Below, in pieces: positions 12,095 to 25,046 of a DNA stretch of 64,000 bases. Under the pieces are notes generated by a model. It did not search any database. It was given only the letters and a program-made list of their open reading frames with translations, and had not been told where the DNA came from. The stretch's first letter is position 1. The number at the start of each line of letters is the position of its first letter. Source of the DNA: Pyronema omphalodes (taxonomy: Eukaryota > Ascomycota > Pezizomycetes > Pezizales > Pyronemataceae); NCBI GenBank assembly GCA_024516155.1, contig JAJJXM010000008.1, positions 992,001-1,056,000 on the forward strand, written 5' to 3'. The position numbers and the translations under genes were made by a program.

Positions 12095-15029
12095 GCCAGG
12101 CTTTAGCGATTCAGCGAGATAGATAGCATTGTGGCTCTTTGATGATAACTTTATGATACAAATGATAGATATTGAAATACTTTCTTTCTTTTGCAATTGA
12201 AATGTGAGGGCGAGAATGAATAAGAGAGATATATTGCAATCGACAATTAGTAATTGACGTTGATTTCCCCTCAAACCCATCAATGCCCCAATAATACGCA
12301 AAAAAAAAACAACCCACCGCGACTGTATGTTTTCTCCACACAAAACTTTATGAATTTAATAAAATACCTCCAGACGTCCTCTGCCAAGAATCCTGGGACA
12401 AGAAGATCTTCGCGCGGGCAGATCCCGGATCCGCAGACGACCGCGTGCCAAGATCACCGGTGTTGAGCTTATCTTCAGCTTTCGCTAGCTAGCTTATCCA
12501 TATTCGCCACCCCACAGACAGCCTCCTGTCTGCTGTCGCCTGCAGGCAAATCGGAATTGGAATCAACACAGCAGATATCCAAAAATCCAATACAAAGTAG
12601 ATCTGGGTAAAAGTGCAGAGGTTTGTGATTTGGAGGAGGATATTAACTTGGCGTGGATATTGTATCAATTGGGATGGAAGTCGGTAGTATACGAAGCTGT
12701 GAGTGGGGAGGGGGGTGTTGATTTTGTTGTTGGTCTCGGTGTTTGATAACAACTTTAACTTAAGGGATGGTAAAGAGGTTGTGATGGAGAGGTAGGAATA
12801 GAGTAATCAGGGGATGGAATGAAGTGCGGGGGGGAGGGGTTATGGAATTGTTTAATACTGATGTAGCTATGAATTCGCTGGGGGACGCATTCGCGAAAGA
12901 TGGGAGGCCTGACTTGGTTTATGGGTTTGGATCGAGGACTGTACATACAGAAAGCAGAATTCCTAAAGCTAAGTAAAGATGCCAAGTGAATATAGGAACA
13001 CAAAATATAATCTATAGATCCTAGCCAACTGTTGCCAACACCTGAACCCTAGTTGAAACCCCTATGTAGAACATTCAGCACCTTAGGTTTTTTCTTTACT
13101 AATATTTCTAGGCGTTTGTTATCCTAGAAGACAAGACCTGGGAAGAGGTTCCCCATGGGGTACTTGTGGGGCTGGTATTGGATCCGAGTTTCCCTGGGGT
13201 TCGGATATGGGGTGAGATAAATCTGTATGACCATATTCTCCGGCCTGAAGTCCGATTCCGTGACGTCTGGATGTAAATGGTTACGGTATCTTCCGGCGTG
13301 TTAATCTGGAATGGTAATTCCGAATGGAAGGTTTTCTGTAATCCGGTTTTGATGCAATATAACCTCTTTACTACCCCCTCCCCACCGAGTTTCTCTCATT
13401 TAATGGCGAGCTTTGGTGTTGAAGTCTTGGAAATAAATGGAATGTGTTGGTCCGGAGTCCGGGCAGCCACGTTTGAAGTATGTTCGTGAGGCGTGTATTA
13501 AAGGTTCTATGTGGGGGTTAAGATAACCTGGGAAGGATAAGGATAAACTATTATCCATGCCGACGTGTGGTTATCACAATTAACTCTAATCTCAGGTCAT
13601 TTCATGCTTCATGTGTATTTATCCATCTGTTGTATATTACGGTTATACAGAATCCACACCCAGTTTCGAAATTTATCAATGTTCTGGAAGCACCCTGTGG
13701 GGATCATTGCGAATCCCTCGAATGTCGATGAGGAATTTCTGGGGACCGAATTTCAACGTCTAGATTTGGTACACAGTGGACACCACCCCCAGTATTTTCT
13801 TTATCCCAACAAAATAAATTTATCTTTGGTACCTTAATATATAAGGAAGGTTCCTTTGATATTTCAATCATGTCGAGGTGTTGTTGATGCCAATGGTGCT
13901 TTGTGCAGAGCCTGAATTCGTGACTTCAGCCGGCCCAGGCTTAATGTTAGTAACTGTGGGGTCCATGACTTTACGAGCTGGTTTAGATAGTTTAAACGGC
14001 ATGATCGCTCGTCTTTGTAGGCCCGGCGAGTTCGGCACCATTTGCGGGGCCCCGGGGGGAAGCCGGCTTCAAAGGGTTAATGCGAAGTGTAAGGGCTAAT
14101 CATGTTCATCAACGCCTTATAGGTATTAGCGCAACGCTCACCGGCGGGGAGAATTCCCTCGACATGGACCGATAGAAGCTGTGCTGATGACTTTCGATTC
14201 TTCTGATGCAGAATTGCTCGTAGATATAGAATGTTGTAATGCATTGTTCCGTGGAAGCTATACTGGATTTCGAAATCAAATTGCATTGTGCAGGACCGGA
14301 GAAACATCCGCAGGATATCTCCGTCTATCTCCCCAGAGTTACAAGGGTTTGTTGCCCTGTCGCTCCTCCTCGTACCTTGTTCTCCACAGGCACACCGGAG
14401 GTTAACATCTCATATAGGGAAGGAAGAAATGACAGTTGCGAAATAGTGGACGCGGATACCCCGCAGTTTAGTAGCGCCGAATAGCTACGGGGAACCAAAA
14501 TTCAGCCCAAATGCTTGTTTTCACGCGTTCTCGGCGACATGGTCGATGGAATTGATTAACCACACGTGGCAGTTCCGAAATATTCTTCTACGTCTTCTGC
14601 AAGGCGACGATGGGATGACGGCTCAATTGGGAAGAAAATAAAGAATTGTTACACTCGCTTACACAAAGAGGGATTAAAACGGGTGTCAACTGCATCGCGG
14701 AATCCTTGCGGAAAAACTCAGTTACTTGCTCCTTAATCTCGACAGCGAGAATTATTTCTTGGTAACCCAGGAATAGTCGGTATTTGACGTTGACGTCGGT
14801 GAACTTGAGATTTCTAACCCTAATGTCGTCTCCATAACGTCAACACTGGTGTTCTGCGGGGTTGGGATTGCTCCCGGCATGTCCGAGCTGGTTGCAAATC
14901 TGTGGGGAAAGTGTAAATTGCGTCGAAGACCGACGTGTTTTACGGGATTCAACAGATATAAATAGAGACGTGTCCCGCCGCGTTGTATTCGAATAATTTC
15001 TACCTCCCATCCGGTACACATTCTTCAAC
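12095..15029. other. Intergenic, no gene seen
   Basis: About 2.9 kb between the DUF3433 gene and the GH31 gene. No coding frame with family features on either strand. The last few hundred bases are presumably the GH31 promoter and 5' leader; I can name no regulator site with confidence. Confidence 0.5.
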
Positions 15030-17779
15030 ATGTGGGGTTCAAAATTAACGGGCGCTTTACTTGCGGTCACGGCACTTTCACCGCAGGTGCTTGCTGGATT
15101 AACTCCTGGAACTGAAAAGTGTCAGGGTTATGCTGCCAGTAATGTCAAGAAGAGCGTTTCAGGCTTGACTGCTGATTTGAGCTTAAATGGAAACGGCTGT
15201 GCGATCTACGGGGCTGATCTCAAGTCTTTGAAGCTCGAGGTCAACTATGAGACTGGTATGTTTTATATCCAAATGGTCGGAAAGGTTACGGAATACTGAC
15301 AGTGCTTCTAGACGAGCGTATTCACGTCAAGATCTCCGACCCTAACAACAAGCGCTACGAGGTCCCTGAATTCACTGTCCCTCGTCCCGCTGCTGAGAAG
15401 GGATTGAAGAACCCCGATATCGTCTTCAACATCCAGCAGAACCCCTTTTCTTTCTCTATCTCGCGTAGATCTACCGGAGAGAAGATTTTCGAGACTACCG
15501 GAGCCATTATCTTTGAGGACCAATACATTCGTCTTGCCACGAAGACTGCACAGAACCCTAACATCTACGGACTTGGAGAACATACTGAGCCCTTCAAGCT
15601 CCCGTCCACCAACTTCACCAGAACCTTGTGGAACCGTGATGCATTCGGAGTCCCCAACAACTCCAACCTTTACGGATCTCATCCCATCTACTTTGAGCAC
15701 CGTCATACCGGCACCCATGGAGTCTTCTTGTTGAACTCCAACGGTATGGATATCAAGATCGACAATGGTGTCTTGGAGTACAACATCATCGGAGGTATCC
15801 TCGACTTTTACTTCATGGCCGGTCCTACCGCCGAGAATGTCGCAGCCCAGTACACCGAGATTGTTGGATTGCCTGCTATGCACGCTTACTGGGGTCTCGG
15901 ATCTCACCAGTGCAGATGGGGATACAAGTCTGCCGATGAGGTTGCTGCAGTTATTGCCAACTACAGTGCTGCCAATATTCCTTTGGAGACAATGTGGACT
16001 GACATCGGTATGTGCTTTCTGAAATTTCTGGATGAAAGAATTGTTCACTGATAGCCATTAGACTACATGGATAAATACCGTGTCTTCACTCTCGACCCCA
16101 AGAACTTCCCTCTCGACAAAATGCGCAGCATCGTCAGCGATCTTCACAAGAAGGAGCAGAAGTACATCATGATGATTGACCCTGCTGTTGCCTACCAGCC
16201 TTACCCCAGTTTCGAGCGCGGAGTCGCCGATAACGTGTTCCTTAAGGATACTGACGGATCCATTTTCAAGGGTGTTGTCTGGCCCGGAGTTACTGCCTTC
16301 CCTGACTGTAAGTCATCTCCGGAGCCAAGAAATATGATTATGAAGCTAATTGTATTTATCCAGGGTTCCACCCTAACACCACTGCTTACTGGACTAAGGA
16401 AATGGGAATCTTCTTCAGCGCAGAGACTGGTGTTGATGTCGATGGATCTTGGATTGACATGAACGGTATGCTCTTTCGTATAACTTCCGGTGTCATGAAA
16501 AATTTCTAACATCCCTTTAGAGCCCGCCAACTTCTGTCGCTACCCTTGCAACAACCCCGAGAACACCGCCAACACAGGAACCAAGCGCCGCTCTCTCCCC
16601 ACGAGCCCCGCATCTGGAGAGCTCGCCACTCGCCAGACCGCCGGCAAGAACTACATCTCCCCTCCCTATGCCATTCACAACGATATTGAATTCGGTTTGT
16701 CTGACCGTACTGTACACACCGACGTTGTCCATCAGGACGGTCTCATTGAATACGATGTCCACAACCTCTTCGGAACCTCCATGAGTACCGCAACCTACAA
16801 CGCCCTTAAGGCTCGTCGCCCCGGAAAGCGTCCTTTCGTTATCACTCGTTCCACCTTTGCCGGAGCCGGTCACCGTGTCGGAAAATGGCTTGGAGATAAC
16901 TTATCCACCTGGCATCATTACCGTAACTCTATCTCCGGAGTCCTTCAATTCAACTCTATCTACCAGGTCCCTATGGTAGGAGCCGATGTCTGTGGTTTCG
17001 GAGACAACACAACCTCTACCTTGTGTGCCCGTTGGACTTCTCTTGGAGCCTTCACCCCCTTCTACCGTAACCACAACATCGAGGGTGCCATTTCCCAGGA
17101 ACCATACCGCTGGCCAATTGTTGCTTCTGCAGCTCGTAAGGCTATCGGTATAAGATACCAGCTTTTGGATTACTTTTACACCGCTCTTTGGAAGCAGTCA
17201 CAAACCGGTGTTCCCTCCGTTCAACCTCTTTGGTTCCAGTACCCTAAGGATAATAAGGTTTGGGGTATGGACTTGCAGTTCCTTTATGGACCTTCTGTTG
17301 TTGTTGCTCCTGTCACCAACGAGAACTCTACTTCTGTTGATATCTACCTTCCCGACGACATCTGGTTTGACTACCATACCTTGGCTCCTGTTAAGTCTGG
17401 AAACCAGACTATCACAAATGTCAACTTTGATGAGATTCCTTTGTTTATTCGTGGAGGATCTATCTTGCCTATTCGTAAGGCAGAGGGGGCTATGACTACT
17501 GCTGAGGTCAGACGTAGAGACTTTGAGTTGTTGATTGTTCCAGGAAAGGATGGAAAGGCGTCTGGTGAGCTTTATTTGGATGATGGTGAGAGTATCACGC
17601 CGAGTGCTGTTACTCATGCTACTTTCCAGTATGAAAATGGGAGACTTAGCGTAAAGGGCAAGTTTGATTACAAGACTAGTGCGAAGATTACAGCGGTTAA
17701 GGTGTTGGGTGGTTTGAGGTCTTTGAAGCAGAAGAAGTTGGCGGTTGCTATTGAGAAGGCTTTTGATGTTGTGGTGTAG
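15030..17779 (+). CDS. Secreted GH31 alpha-glucosidase
   Basis: Family GH31 retaining alpha-glucosidase, releasing glucose from the non-reducing end of maltose, starch or related oligosaccharides outside the cell; closest in character to the Aspergillus AgdC group. Five exons: 15030-15255, 15312-16007, 16062-16307, 16364-16465 and 16521-17779, with four introns of 54-56 bp, giving 842 aa. A signal peptide ends near LAGLTPG (about residue 22). The catalytic nucleophile is Asp421 in WIDMNEP, a codon run that exists only after intron 4 is removed (E424 is split by it). The acid/base is Asp549 in [15 protein letters not shown] and the C-terminal beta-sandwich with [12 protein letters not shown] are also present. 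All catalytic residues are intact and the length is normal. A GH31 alpha-xylosidase is possible but the motif set fits alpha-glucosidase better. Codon use is clearly more biased than in neighbouring genes, suggesting high expression. Confidence 0.94.
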
Positions 17780-18647
17780 GAGGCGGAATTATGATGGATA
17801 TGATATACGATAGTCAGGAGTTTAATGATATGTTCAATTTTCATGTTTGATGGCAGGTTCAGTGCTGTGTGGTGATTGTGGAGTGATTCCTGGCACACCG
17901 TGAAAGTCGTCTGTGATATAAACAGTCGTATGCCAAGTTTTCACTACATCCATTAGGCATCCTAAAAAATGCATAATATATCAGAGACAGCTTTTCCCGA
18001 GGGTACATTTGGAGATTTAAAGGTAGGCAGTATCATACTGCATTGCCCTCCTCATCTCCCCAATAAATGTCTGATACCAATTACCCCCCCCCCCCCCCCT
18101 CCCACCTCCCAATCGGCTCTTGGGGGAAGTCACCTCTGATAGACTAATTGTGGGTCCAAAATAAGTCGGTATATTTCATATTTTTATTGTATTAATGTGA
18201 CCCAATATAAGCTCTGCAAACATGCTTTGCGTGGATCAACAACTTTTAATAATGAATAATTTGTTTAGGTGCTCAATTTAGTGCAGTCAGCTGATTATAT
18301 CACTCGCCACGACAATCGGTTTGCCAGAGCAAATTGTAAGAAGGAAATATGTACCGCATGCAAAGAACTCCAGGAGCTGGATTTTGCCTGATATTCACAG
18401 AGTCCGATGCGCGGGTGAATTGCGGGCTCGAACCCTATCACGTAATTTAGACGCTTACCTTGAGATCCAGAGAAATAGGTACTGAGGGCTGTAAACTGCA
18501 TTTATCACGTCGACATAGCGCAAGTGCTCAAAGGGTCTCTTAAACGGTATATCACGTAGATTATCTGATCTTTCCATAGCCAATCATTTGGCGCAATTTA
18601 AGACCACCATCACGCGTCGTGTCATCGCGTCGCGCTCCACGTCGACA
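17780..18647. other. Intergenic with one foldback repeat copy
   Basis: Between the convergent end of the GH31 gene and the zinc-finger gene. It holds a copy of the GGTATCATACC foldback repeat (annotated separately) followed by a run of C at about 18087-18100. No gene seen. Confidence 0.6.
18022..18135. repeat. Foldback repeat family, copy 1
   Basis: GGTAGGCAGTATCATACTGC followed by a C-rich tract and a CCAAT-containing end. The same layout occurs at 59455-59530 and 59610-59700. The CAGTATcATACTG core is a compensated version of CGGTATcATACCG in copy 3, meaning the palindrome is kept although its bases differ. Confidence 0.55.
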
Positions 18648-19917
18648 ATGTCAGAGGTTGCGAATCACGGGACACCCAAGAACTCTACCGCCGTCTACCC
18701 CACCAATGACCTCCTCGCGAAGAACTGTCCAGTATGCCGCGAATACTTCACCTCACTTTATGGGTTCCTGCAACATACAAGCACCATTCACCCCTACTAT
18801 CACCCGGAGCGGCTTGATTCTCTACGGTCCGATGTCATGATTATCAATAGTAAAATTAATCTCTTAGGAAGCTTGGAAGGTGTGTACTCCAGGGTAGAAG
18901 ATCTACACGTATCAGCACCTTATGAGAATAGAGAGTCAACAGAGCGACCTCAAGCATCGGGTCCTTCTGGCATCGCAATACGCGTACGATTTGTTTACCG
19001 TTGAGATACCACAGAAGCCTACGACACAAGGAATTTATTTGACTCCCGAGCAAGATGCGCGGATTTATCGCACATTGGTCCAAGCATTTGAAGCTTCTGA
19101 ATTGAGAAAAAAAGCTATGAAACAGAACATATCTATACCAATACCAATAATACCAGCCGAGAATGCGGACCAGCCTAATCAACCTGCTACTACTACACTA
19201 TTACGCCCAACAACCCATCGAATAGAATATCATGAGTCTTCTACACTCGACACCCGAAATTCTGCTCCTCCTATCTTCCAGCAAACAGTTGTGCCTATGA
19301 TTGGAATTGCAAATCTACACCATAACAACGTTGCTCGCCCGCCCATGCAAGTTCCACACCCTAATATCCAACCGATGAAACTTGATCATCAAAGCTTCAA
19401 TCTACCGCAAAATACACTCACCACGCCTACTTTCCAAAAACTGGCTCCAGAACCCTCCTTCTCCTCACCACTTACATCGGCTGTAGCTTTACCTCCATCT
19501 GGTTCTGTCCCTCCGCAAATCGCCGCTCAAACAATCGCATATGCTCCACCCCCTGGTCCTTCAAATTTTGCTATATCTCCCCCCTGGACTCCAACAATAT
19601 CACTACCTATTACGCTTCCTCACACAGACCAGAAAACAGCAACTGCAGCAAAATGCACACCATTGAAAATACAACCTGCAGTTCGAAAGCCGGAAATCAA
19701 GGCAGTGCCAATGTCCAAAGAATCTGAATCTAAGAAATTGTCACCTTTAATACACAGGTCCCGGGTTCGAAAAAGTAGAATGGAGAAGAATAGTGGGAAG
19801 AAAGACAATATGGTGCAGGTCACGTTATTGAGGGATGGGAGGTTAGATTGGGGAGCGTTGAGGAAGAAGAAAGATCTCGAGTCTGAGCAGACGGTTGTCC
19901 AAGAGATTCAGCAATAG
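18648..19917 (+). CDS. C2H2 zinc-finger protein, Pro/Gln-rich
   Basis: Hypothetical protein with one classical C2H2 finger near the N-terminus: Cys27, Cys30, His43 and His48 (C-x2-C-x12-H-x4-H). Model: exons 18648-18879 and 18932-19917, 405 aa. The 52-bp intron (donor GTGTGT, acceptor GAATAG) joins two overlapping frames in phase; the donor is plausible but not strong. After the finger there is a short helical part (about 78-150), then a long Pro/Gln/Thr/Ser-rich disordered region, and a basic C-terminus (RSRVRKSRMEK). The layout resembles a nuclear regulatory protein, but one finger alone need not bind DNA. I chose 18648 because it is the first ATG in frame. I recognise no named orthologue. 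Confidence 0.7.
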
Positions 19918-21299
19918 GAGAGTAAGTCAAATTTCCTTTTATGATGGACTATGGAGGACCATTATGTAATCACTGAGTCAGCTAGTCTCTATTCGTCGGA
20001 TTTTATGCATATATAGAGTGGAATAAGGAATAAACAATTTAGAACATAGCATTGTAAAGGGGAATTATTCTGGAAAGGGAAAGAAATTCCAACTGTTTCC
20101 GGATGAAACACAAATTCGGAGGCCGTCGGAAGTAAGCAGCGATAATAAGCATTGTAAGCGACAAGAAACATGTCACGTTCTGAAAGGCAGACATCATCTG
20201 AATGTTTCCAATCGGGGCCGCTGAAATTCAAGTTGCAGTTTAACCAGAAAGACTCAAGCCCCTTGCTGTCAATAACAACCTAATTTCGCTCGGTACCTAT
20301 CAATTTCAAGCTTCAACCGGCACAAGCCCAGACCTTCTTTGCACGGTTACTCACGACATTCCATGGTAATGTATTTCCATTTTTCCGACCCAACGAACCT
20401 AAGAAACGTATTACAAAGTACGAACCTTCAGGCAACATGCGTCTAAGCACTTTTAAAATTTATCGAGCACTGTCTAGATATATCGGCGAATAATCCCTGC
20501 CAAAAACTTCGATTCTATTTTCGGTACACAATCTTAGCTAACTCACCCGGGAAGAAGGTTGAAACAATATGTGACAGTTTATTGTGCCCTTACTTCAATA
20601 TCCATAGCCCACTTTTCAAGAACACAGTTCAAGTGATCAATCTTCAAACTAGCTCGTGTACACAAATAAGCACTTGAAGACCGTTTCATGGTTACTTTGT
20701 GGTCACTTCATACTCCGCCTCGCTTTACCTTGCTTCAACCCATATCGGATTCTCCCGCCGGAGAGATCAAGATCAAAAGATCTTCAATATCGTTGATATC
20801 ATCTGTCCTCGTGGGATAAGGAGTATGACTTCACATCTTACTGGCAACTTCGGATGGATACATTCCGTGCTCTGCGGATCAACATTTGAACCAAATTTTC
20901 CCAGTTTCTGGAAGGGAGAAGAAACAATGCTTGATTTCTTTCACGATTTCTCTGTATGCACATGAACACAATGCGGTCATTTTCTGAGTTGTGACCGGTA
21001 AAAAGCTGACGATTTACGGTGGCTAACCGTTCGTTCATGGATGTGCAAGATGCAACTGGGAAAGTCACTAATAGACCATCCTTCGAGAATGAAAACAAAG
21101 ACTTGGCGTACAAACTACGTGCGTTTACCAGCGGATGACGCGAGTGCAGTTGGGAAACTGCAGCTGGAGGTTATTTAACCCCCGTGAAATTCCAGTGATC
21201 AAAGATGCATTAGACCACCAAAGTTTCCAAATACAATCACAAGAATCTACAAAGTTTGTTCTTTCTCTGCAATCTTCAAAGGTTCCGGAGTTTTTTGAA
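19918..21299. other. Intergenic, no gene seen
   Basis: About 1.4 kb with only short frames lacking any family motif. The 3' part is the presumed promoter of the secreted-protein gene at 21300. Confidence 0.5.
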
Positions 21300-21958
21300 A
21301 TGCACCTTTTACCAGTATGTGGGAATTGTCTTCCAATATCTCAGTCTATTAATATGCATTAGGCTCTTCTACCGGCATTCCTTGCCATATCCACCACAGC
21401 TAGTCCAGTATCACCGGACACATCACCCAAGTATGTCTCTTGGACCGCCTTCACACACCTTACTAATCTTCCCGAAGCCCCTCCTCAAGCTTCGCCCCCT
21501 ACGACCGCATAACTTGCTTCACCAATAACGACTACCACACCGCAGCCTGGAGTTTTGTCTATGACGCCAACCTTCGCATCGACGCCATGTGTGACCGTTT
21601 CGTATCTCCACAACTTGGAGGCAACGGAAGTAGCCGTTGGATGGGAGTAAATGACTTATCCTGGACCGCCAACCCCGGAGCACCTGCTGGATCCACTGCA
21701 AAAAGTGTCAGAGCTCGAATGTATGCTACTAGAGGAGGCTTTGAGATGTCTGCGGCAAAGTGTAAAGAGGCTTTCAAGTATTTGATTGATAAGTGTGATT
21801 TTAAGGATGAAGGTAGGGGAGTGATGATTACTCATGGTGGTGGCATGTATTCGGATGATGGGAATCTTTTTGTAACCATTGAGTATCATCCTAATTGTTG
21901 TCATAGAGGTAAGATACCTACTTTAGAACCTAAGGATATGGGCTTACCGAGGGTGTGA
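21300..21958 (+). CDS. Small secreted six-cysteine protein with 15-nt first exon
   Basis: A candidate extracellular protein of 187 aa, with no family I can name. Model: exons 21300-21314, 21363-21430 and 21478-21958. Exon 1 is only 15 nt and encodes MHLLP; the donor GTATGT follows at once, and the acceptor CATTAG opens exon 2 with ALLPAFLAIS, completing a normal signal peptide. Intron 2 has donor GTATGT, a near-ideal branch TTACTAATC and acceptor CGAAG, and restores frame. Without the tiny first exon the frame would meet a TAG at 21360-21362 and look broken, so the three-exon model matters. Cysteines sit at 41, 66, 123, 134, 168 and 169. The region after the signal peptide is Ser/Pro-rich. 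An effector or extracellular-matrix role is possible but is inference from secretion and cysteine content only. Confidence 0.75.
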
Positions 21959-23289
21959 TACAGGCCCTGATCCAGATGATAGCCCTTTCAGGAAATCTCA
22001 ATGATTTTTCAGCGAGGTTTCATGTAGGGAGTATTATTTCATGGATTTTTGGGAGGTGACTTATGGCCTATGGTAGATGAGATGGCGGGTGTGTGATGAA
22101 ATATGATGAAATAAGACGCAATAAATGGAATTCAGCTAGCACTGGATAATTATTTGTACCTCGAACAAACGGAAACAAATGGGCTACACGTGAATATAAT
22201 GTGATGAAATCCTGTAGGCTAACGATATCTATTTTTGGAACTCAGTTATGCTCATATCTGACTAAAGATGAATGCCGAGGCTGTATGTCAAAGTCTATGC
22301 AGTTGTACGGAAGAAACGTTATAATCTTGGAACGCGTTGAACATGTGACTTTGCCACAGTCTGTGCTTCATCCATCACTCTTATTTTTCGAACGACTATT
22401 GCATCTACTCCGAAACACAGCAGTTGTAACAGACGTGACATGCGTACCGAGGATTGTTGGACCTGCCCTTCATGAACATTCACCGTGCCATGGAATGCGC
22501 ACGCGTCTTATAGAACACAAGGAAAAATCACTAACATCTCCTGTAAATGAGCCGGATTATTGAACTATCAAATAGTTTAAGAAAAGTCAGTTTGCAGTCT
22601 CGGCGTCGGTCGCAGCGCCACATTGTTCCCCACCTTTTTGTAGCCGTGAGAAGAGTGATGGATGATGATGCAACCCCGCCCTCCAACGGTGTAGTGTACA
22701 ATCGTCTGAGTCACTCCTGGGTAAAGCTTGTCACATTATAAAACTCACCTTTTCTTTTTCCAACATTGATTTTTCACTTAATTTTGACCCTGCCTGTGGA
22801 ACACGATTTCAATGCTGTTGAAATTCCAACACATCGTGCGATTTGATTGGAAAGAAGACATAGCGGATAAAGATACTCATCTTTTCGGCGTAAGTTTGGA
22901 GTTTAAAGAAGAATAGACAACCGTTTCCGGGTTAGATAGTTGCTGAAACCCTCAAAAAAAAAATACAAATAGCATCGTCATCTGGGTAAGCAGAGAATTG
23001 ATATGAGTCTTCATTTATCTTCAGAAACGAATGGCTATATTGCTGGTCACAACTTTGTAAACTGTTGTAATTTGTGACAACACATACAAGCGGTCAAACT
23101 GGACTTGAAAAATTTCTGAATACATCGTTGAGTAGAATTGAACATACAATATAATGACTTCAGATATACGAGACACCCCTCAAACCATCCATGTAATCCA
23201 TATACCTACTCCGCATCAACCTTTTCCCAGGCTTAGCTCGCAATTTACTCCATCTCCCTTCCTACTCCTGTCAGCTCCTATCCATTCGC
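21959..23289. other. Intergenic, no gene seen
   Basis: Frames at 22201-22741 reach about 120 codons but lack a proper context, splice partners or family features. The right part is the 3' flank of the minus-strand cysteine-rich gene. Confidence 0.5.
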
Positions 23290-23523
23290 TTAAACATCCC
23301 ATTGCTTACCTCCAAACTTGGTAATACAAGTTCCCGCAATGCAAATCTGTCTCCCTCTAACACAGCATCCACGTCCGCAACAGAACCCACGGAATCCACA
23401 TCCGAAGCTTGGACAGGCCTCAGAGGAGACGTCGTTGGCGGCAGCTTGGACCTCGCCGTCAGCAGTAGGAGCGGCTATGGTTGCGGTGACGGAAAAGAGA
23501 GCAATGATGATGGAGAACTTCAT
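23290..23523 (-). CDS. Small secreted eight-cysteine protein
   Basis: A 77-aa intronless frame starting with a clear signal peptide (MKFSIIIALFSVTATIA, cleavage likely near residue 18). A short acidic pro-like segment follows, then a compact core with eight cysteines at 37, 42, 48, 49, 53, 54, 61 and 66: C-x4-C-x5-CC-x3-CC-x6-C-x4-C. The core is rich in Gly and Arg. The two CC pairs and even cysteine number point to a disulfide-stabilised extracellular peptide, such as an effector or antimicrobial peptide; I do not recognise a named family. The gene is isolated in a repeat-rich region, as such genes often are. The start is the first ATG and the only one giving a signal peptide. Confidence 0.78.
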   Translation of the reverse strand: MKFSIIIALFSVTATIAAPTADGEVQAAANDVSSEACPSFGCGFRGFCCGRGCCVRGRQICIAGTCITKFGGKQWDV

Positions 23524-24267
23524 GGCGACTGCTTAAGAATTTGATAGAGTTGCTAGGATTGTGATGTGATTGTGATATCTTTGAAATGTTTGCTTCGATA
23601 CTGATAAAATTACAGATCATGACTTCAACACGGTATTTATAAAAATATCTAAGCGAGCTTAGCTATAAATTCGCATAATAAATGCGCAACATGAATATCG
23701 CTACTCAGTACGCCTGCGCTTGCCAAGTCCTCGGAACGGCAAGTATCGTCACATCCGTCGGTCAGTGCCGCGGAGGGAAACTTACAGATTATCTAAAACT
23801 TTAATAAACGATGATTTCAGTGGAAATCAACCCACTCAAAACCTCCAAATTTTCAGAAAGGGACTCTTGGTAACGGCTGAAGACATTAAACATCGAAGAT
23901 TATCAATGCCAAGTCAAATATGTAGACATCCGGCGTGCGCAGAGGTTAGTTCTGGAGGACATACGGGTGTAGATGCAGAGTATGCTGATATGCCAGAGAG
24001 ATGAATAGTAAACTACGGATGGGAGAATATTTTATATAGCTGCGATGATGAGTAGCGTGCACGATTACGCACGATCTAGCTATCGGGATCGCGTGGTTGT
24101 TGGTGCACAAGAACGATCAATCGTTTGAATGGGATAGTATGCATGTGGCCCTAATACAATACAAGGAGCTATGACGGAAATGTGGTAAGGCTTGGATTAT
24201 TATCCCATTTGGAATTGCATTAGGAAGGGCAACGATGCGAAATGATTATGTCAGCATGGTACAAATT
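23524..24267. other. Intergenic, no gene seen
   Basis: Promoter side of the eight-cysteine protein gene and AT-rich DNA before the first SINE-like copy. The frame at 23720-24004 has no supporting features. Confidence 0.5.
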
Positions 24268-24510
24268 TCGGGCACCTTACATCCAAGAAGCGATCCCTCT
24301 CCATTGTTACCGCCGTTCATATACCACAAAATATCAACTGACATCAGCCATAATAGCTCATCCAAACTGATACACTGGCTGGTATCATGTTTACATGGGG
24401 GTAATCTGGCGCTTTTACAAATTACCTATGGCTTCATCTTTTGTCCCGTGGTCGTGCGCTCGAACCATGGATGCGGATATTTTTTCTCATACATAATTTT
24501 CAGTCAAGGC
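24268..24510 (+). repeat. SINE-like repeat, copy A (diverged)
   Basis: Aligns by eye with 25047-25260: shared words include TCCAAGAAGCGA, CATATACCACAAA, AGCCATAAT and a CTCGAACC box followed by a T-rich tail. The box resembles the B box of RNA polymerase III genes (GGTTCGANNCC). The copy is diverged from the other two. Confidence 0.45.
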
Positions 24511-25046
24511 AATTTATGACATCGATGGAGATTCAGCATGGGTAGTTGGACGATTTTGTTGTCTTGATATTTATTGGGAATAGGCAACTTTGGTAATTAT
24601 CTAGCCGGTTAGCGAGGTATTATGGGTTGAATCAATTATACACTGAACGTGGCATAAAAGGTCCATGCTGGACAAGTCTCACGAATTGACTGATGAATTA
24701 TGTAATGAAAGCAGACATAAAGTAATCAGCGTTGGAAATATGGTACCAAGCTGTCGGATACTGTCATTTGATGTAATTGATATCAGGAATCCGGTGTAGA
24801 TTACGCAGCCGGTAAATGGCGGCAAGCTTGGGTTTCGGTTGCATTTTATTTCTTGCCTCGAACTATATATGTCTCCTTGATTGACAGAGACAGATAGACG
24901 CTGTACAGTACGTGGATGGATGTTTTGCTTTACTTCATAATATCGCTCATCTTTCCTTCTATCATCTACAACTATGTTTTGCCAGATGGGCATTCGATCA
25001 TTGAACCTCCGTGTGCTGTTCTCACACAAGTTTTGTCAAAGTGCGG

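Noticed and set aside
15308..16048. A 246-codon frame antisense to GH31 exon 2
   Set aside because: Shadow of the strongly codon-biased sense exon; no motif of its own, and the sense strand has catalytic-family features.
18400..18450. GGGCTCGAACCCTATCA, similar to a tRNA T-arm
   Set aside because: No acceptor stem, D arm or anticodon arm can be drawn around it, so it is not a tRNA gene; chance or a distant relic.
747..19917. Secondary-metabolite gene cluster made of the methyltransferase, glucosidase and finger protein
   Set aside because: No backbone synthase is present, and the genes are kilobases apart with unrelated functions; the P450 is more than 30 kb away and of the fatty-acid type.
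21354..21362. Apparent nonsense mutation (ATG CAT TAG) at the start of the secreted-protein gene
   Set aside because: A 15-nt upstream exon with a perfect donor makes the TAG an intron acceptor and restores the signal peptide.
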